In this document: positions 12,448-12,843 of the stretch, piece by piece
How positions within the stretch are numbered: position 1 is the first letter of the stretch
Layout of the letters: each line of letters opens with the position of its first letter
NCBI GenBank assembly: GCA_035492655.1
Contig: DATJJB010000388.1
Coordinates: 1 to 12,843, forward strand
Length of the DNA: 12,843 bases
Source of the DNA: Kutzneria sp035492655
Lineage (GTDB): Bacteria; Actinomycetota; Actinomycetes; Mycobacteriales; Pseudonocardiaceae
Direction: 5' to 3'
Translations under genes and position numbers: made by a program
Notes under the pieces: model-generated
Databases searched by the model: none
Seen by the model: only the letters and a program-made list of their open reading frames with translations
Told to the model about the DNA's origin: nothing

Positions 12448-12843
12448 TCAGCCCACCGGTGTGGCGGCGCGAGTCGCCGCCAGCAGCTCGTAGTCGGCGA
12501 GCTCGACCTTCCTGGTCCGCAGCACGTACTGCCAGACGAAACCGGGCCACACCGTGCGGTTCACGCCGGCCGAGTCCAGGTACCAACTCGTGCAGCCGCC
12601 CACGCTCCAGACGCCCTTGCGCAACTTGCGCTGGATCTCCAGGTTGAACTTGCGCTGCGGCGCCGGCCGGACGTCCATGGCGGCGACGTCGTGGGTGGCG
12701 AGCAGCCCGAGGCACTGGAGCACGTACCGGGCCTGGGCCTCGATCATCAGCACCACCGAGTTGTGGCCGAGACCGGTGTTGGGGCCGAGCAGGAAGAACA
12801 GGTTGGGGAAGCCGGAGACGCCGATGCCCAGGTAGGTCTCCAG
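12448..12843 (-). CDS. Flavin-containing/Baeyer-Villiger-type monooxygenase, C-terminal 131 codons (runs off window)
   Basis: The visible C-terminus carries hallmarks of class B flavoprotein monooxygenases: YLGIGVSGFPNLFFLLGPN, TGLGHNSVVLMIEAQ, then CTSWYLDSAGVNRTVWPGF and WQYVLRTRKV near the end. The GFPN-F-GPN-T segment lines the FAD/NADP side of the fold. These enzymes use NADPH, FAD and O2 to oxygenate ketones, heteroatoms or lipophilic substrates; the substrate cannot be judged from this part. The FAD and NADPH Rossmann motifs and the class B fingerprint are outside the window. The frame runs open to the right edge and ends at 12448 after a short Ala/Thr-rich tail. It is the only gene of its strand at this end, and no partner gene is visible. 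Confidence 0.88.
   Translation of the reverse strand: METYLGIGVSGFPNLFFLLGPNTGLGHNSVVLMIEAQARYVLQCLGLLATHDVAAMDVRPAPQRKFNLEIQRKLRKGVWSVGGCTSWYLDSAGVNRTVWPGFVWQYVLRTRKVELADYELLAATRAATPVG

Overview
This 12.8 kb window is high-GC chromosomal DNA with strongly G/C-ending codons, GTG starts, an ECF sigma factor of the mycobacterial SigL type, a LytR-CpsA-Psr wall ligase and several actinobacterial helix-turn-helix regulators. It comes from a filamentous-type actinomycete, most likely a member of the Pseudonocardiaceae (inference; no rRNA or other decisive marker is present). I see no tRNA, rRNA, CRISPR array, transposase or phage gene.

Left part (1-1720, minus strand): a three-gene operon read right to left, namely a DUF998 membrane protein, a DMT-type transporter and the first 21 codons of a probable glycosyltransferase. 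Each junction is an ATGA stop/start overlap. Upstream (1721-2130) is a long non-coding leader and promoter region with a perfect TGTGA-N6-TCACA (CRP-like) palindrome inside a predicted minus-strand promoter.

Centre (2137-6725): the most system-like part. On the minus strand a lipoprotein of the Yx(F/W/Y)xxD secreted-repeat family, a membrane-anchored DUF4142 protein and a secreted DUF1996 protein form one tight operon that ends in a strong hairpin. Divergently, on the plus strand, lie a SigL-like ECF sigma factor and its overlapping zinc-binding, membrane-spanning anti-sigma factor (RslA-like), ending in another strong hairpin. The layout suggests that the sigma/anti-sigma pair senses an envelope signal and controls the three exported proteins; this is inference.

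Right part (6748-12843): a secreted sedolisin (S53) peptidase on the minus strand is divergent from an XRE-type regulator with an uncharacterised C-terminal domain, and inverted repeats lie between them. Next come an LCP wall-polymer ligase with a LytR_C domain (plus), an orphan tatA (minus, ending 9 bp from the LCP gene) and a second short XRE regulator (plus) whose stop codon lies inside its own terminator stem. A repeat-rich intergenic segment follows, and the window ends in the C-terminus of a flavin-containing/Baeyer-Villiger-type monooxygenase (minus). The common theme is the cell envelope: exported proteins, wall assembly, Tat export and envelope sensing.
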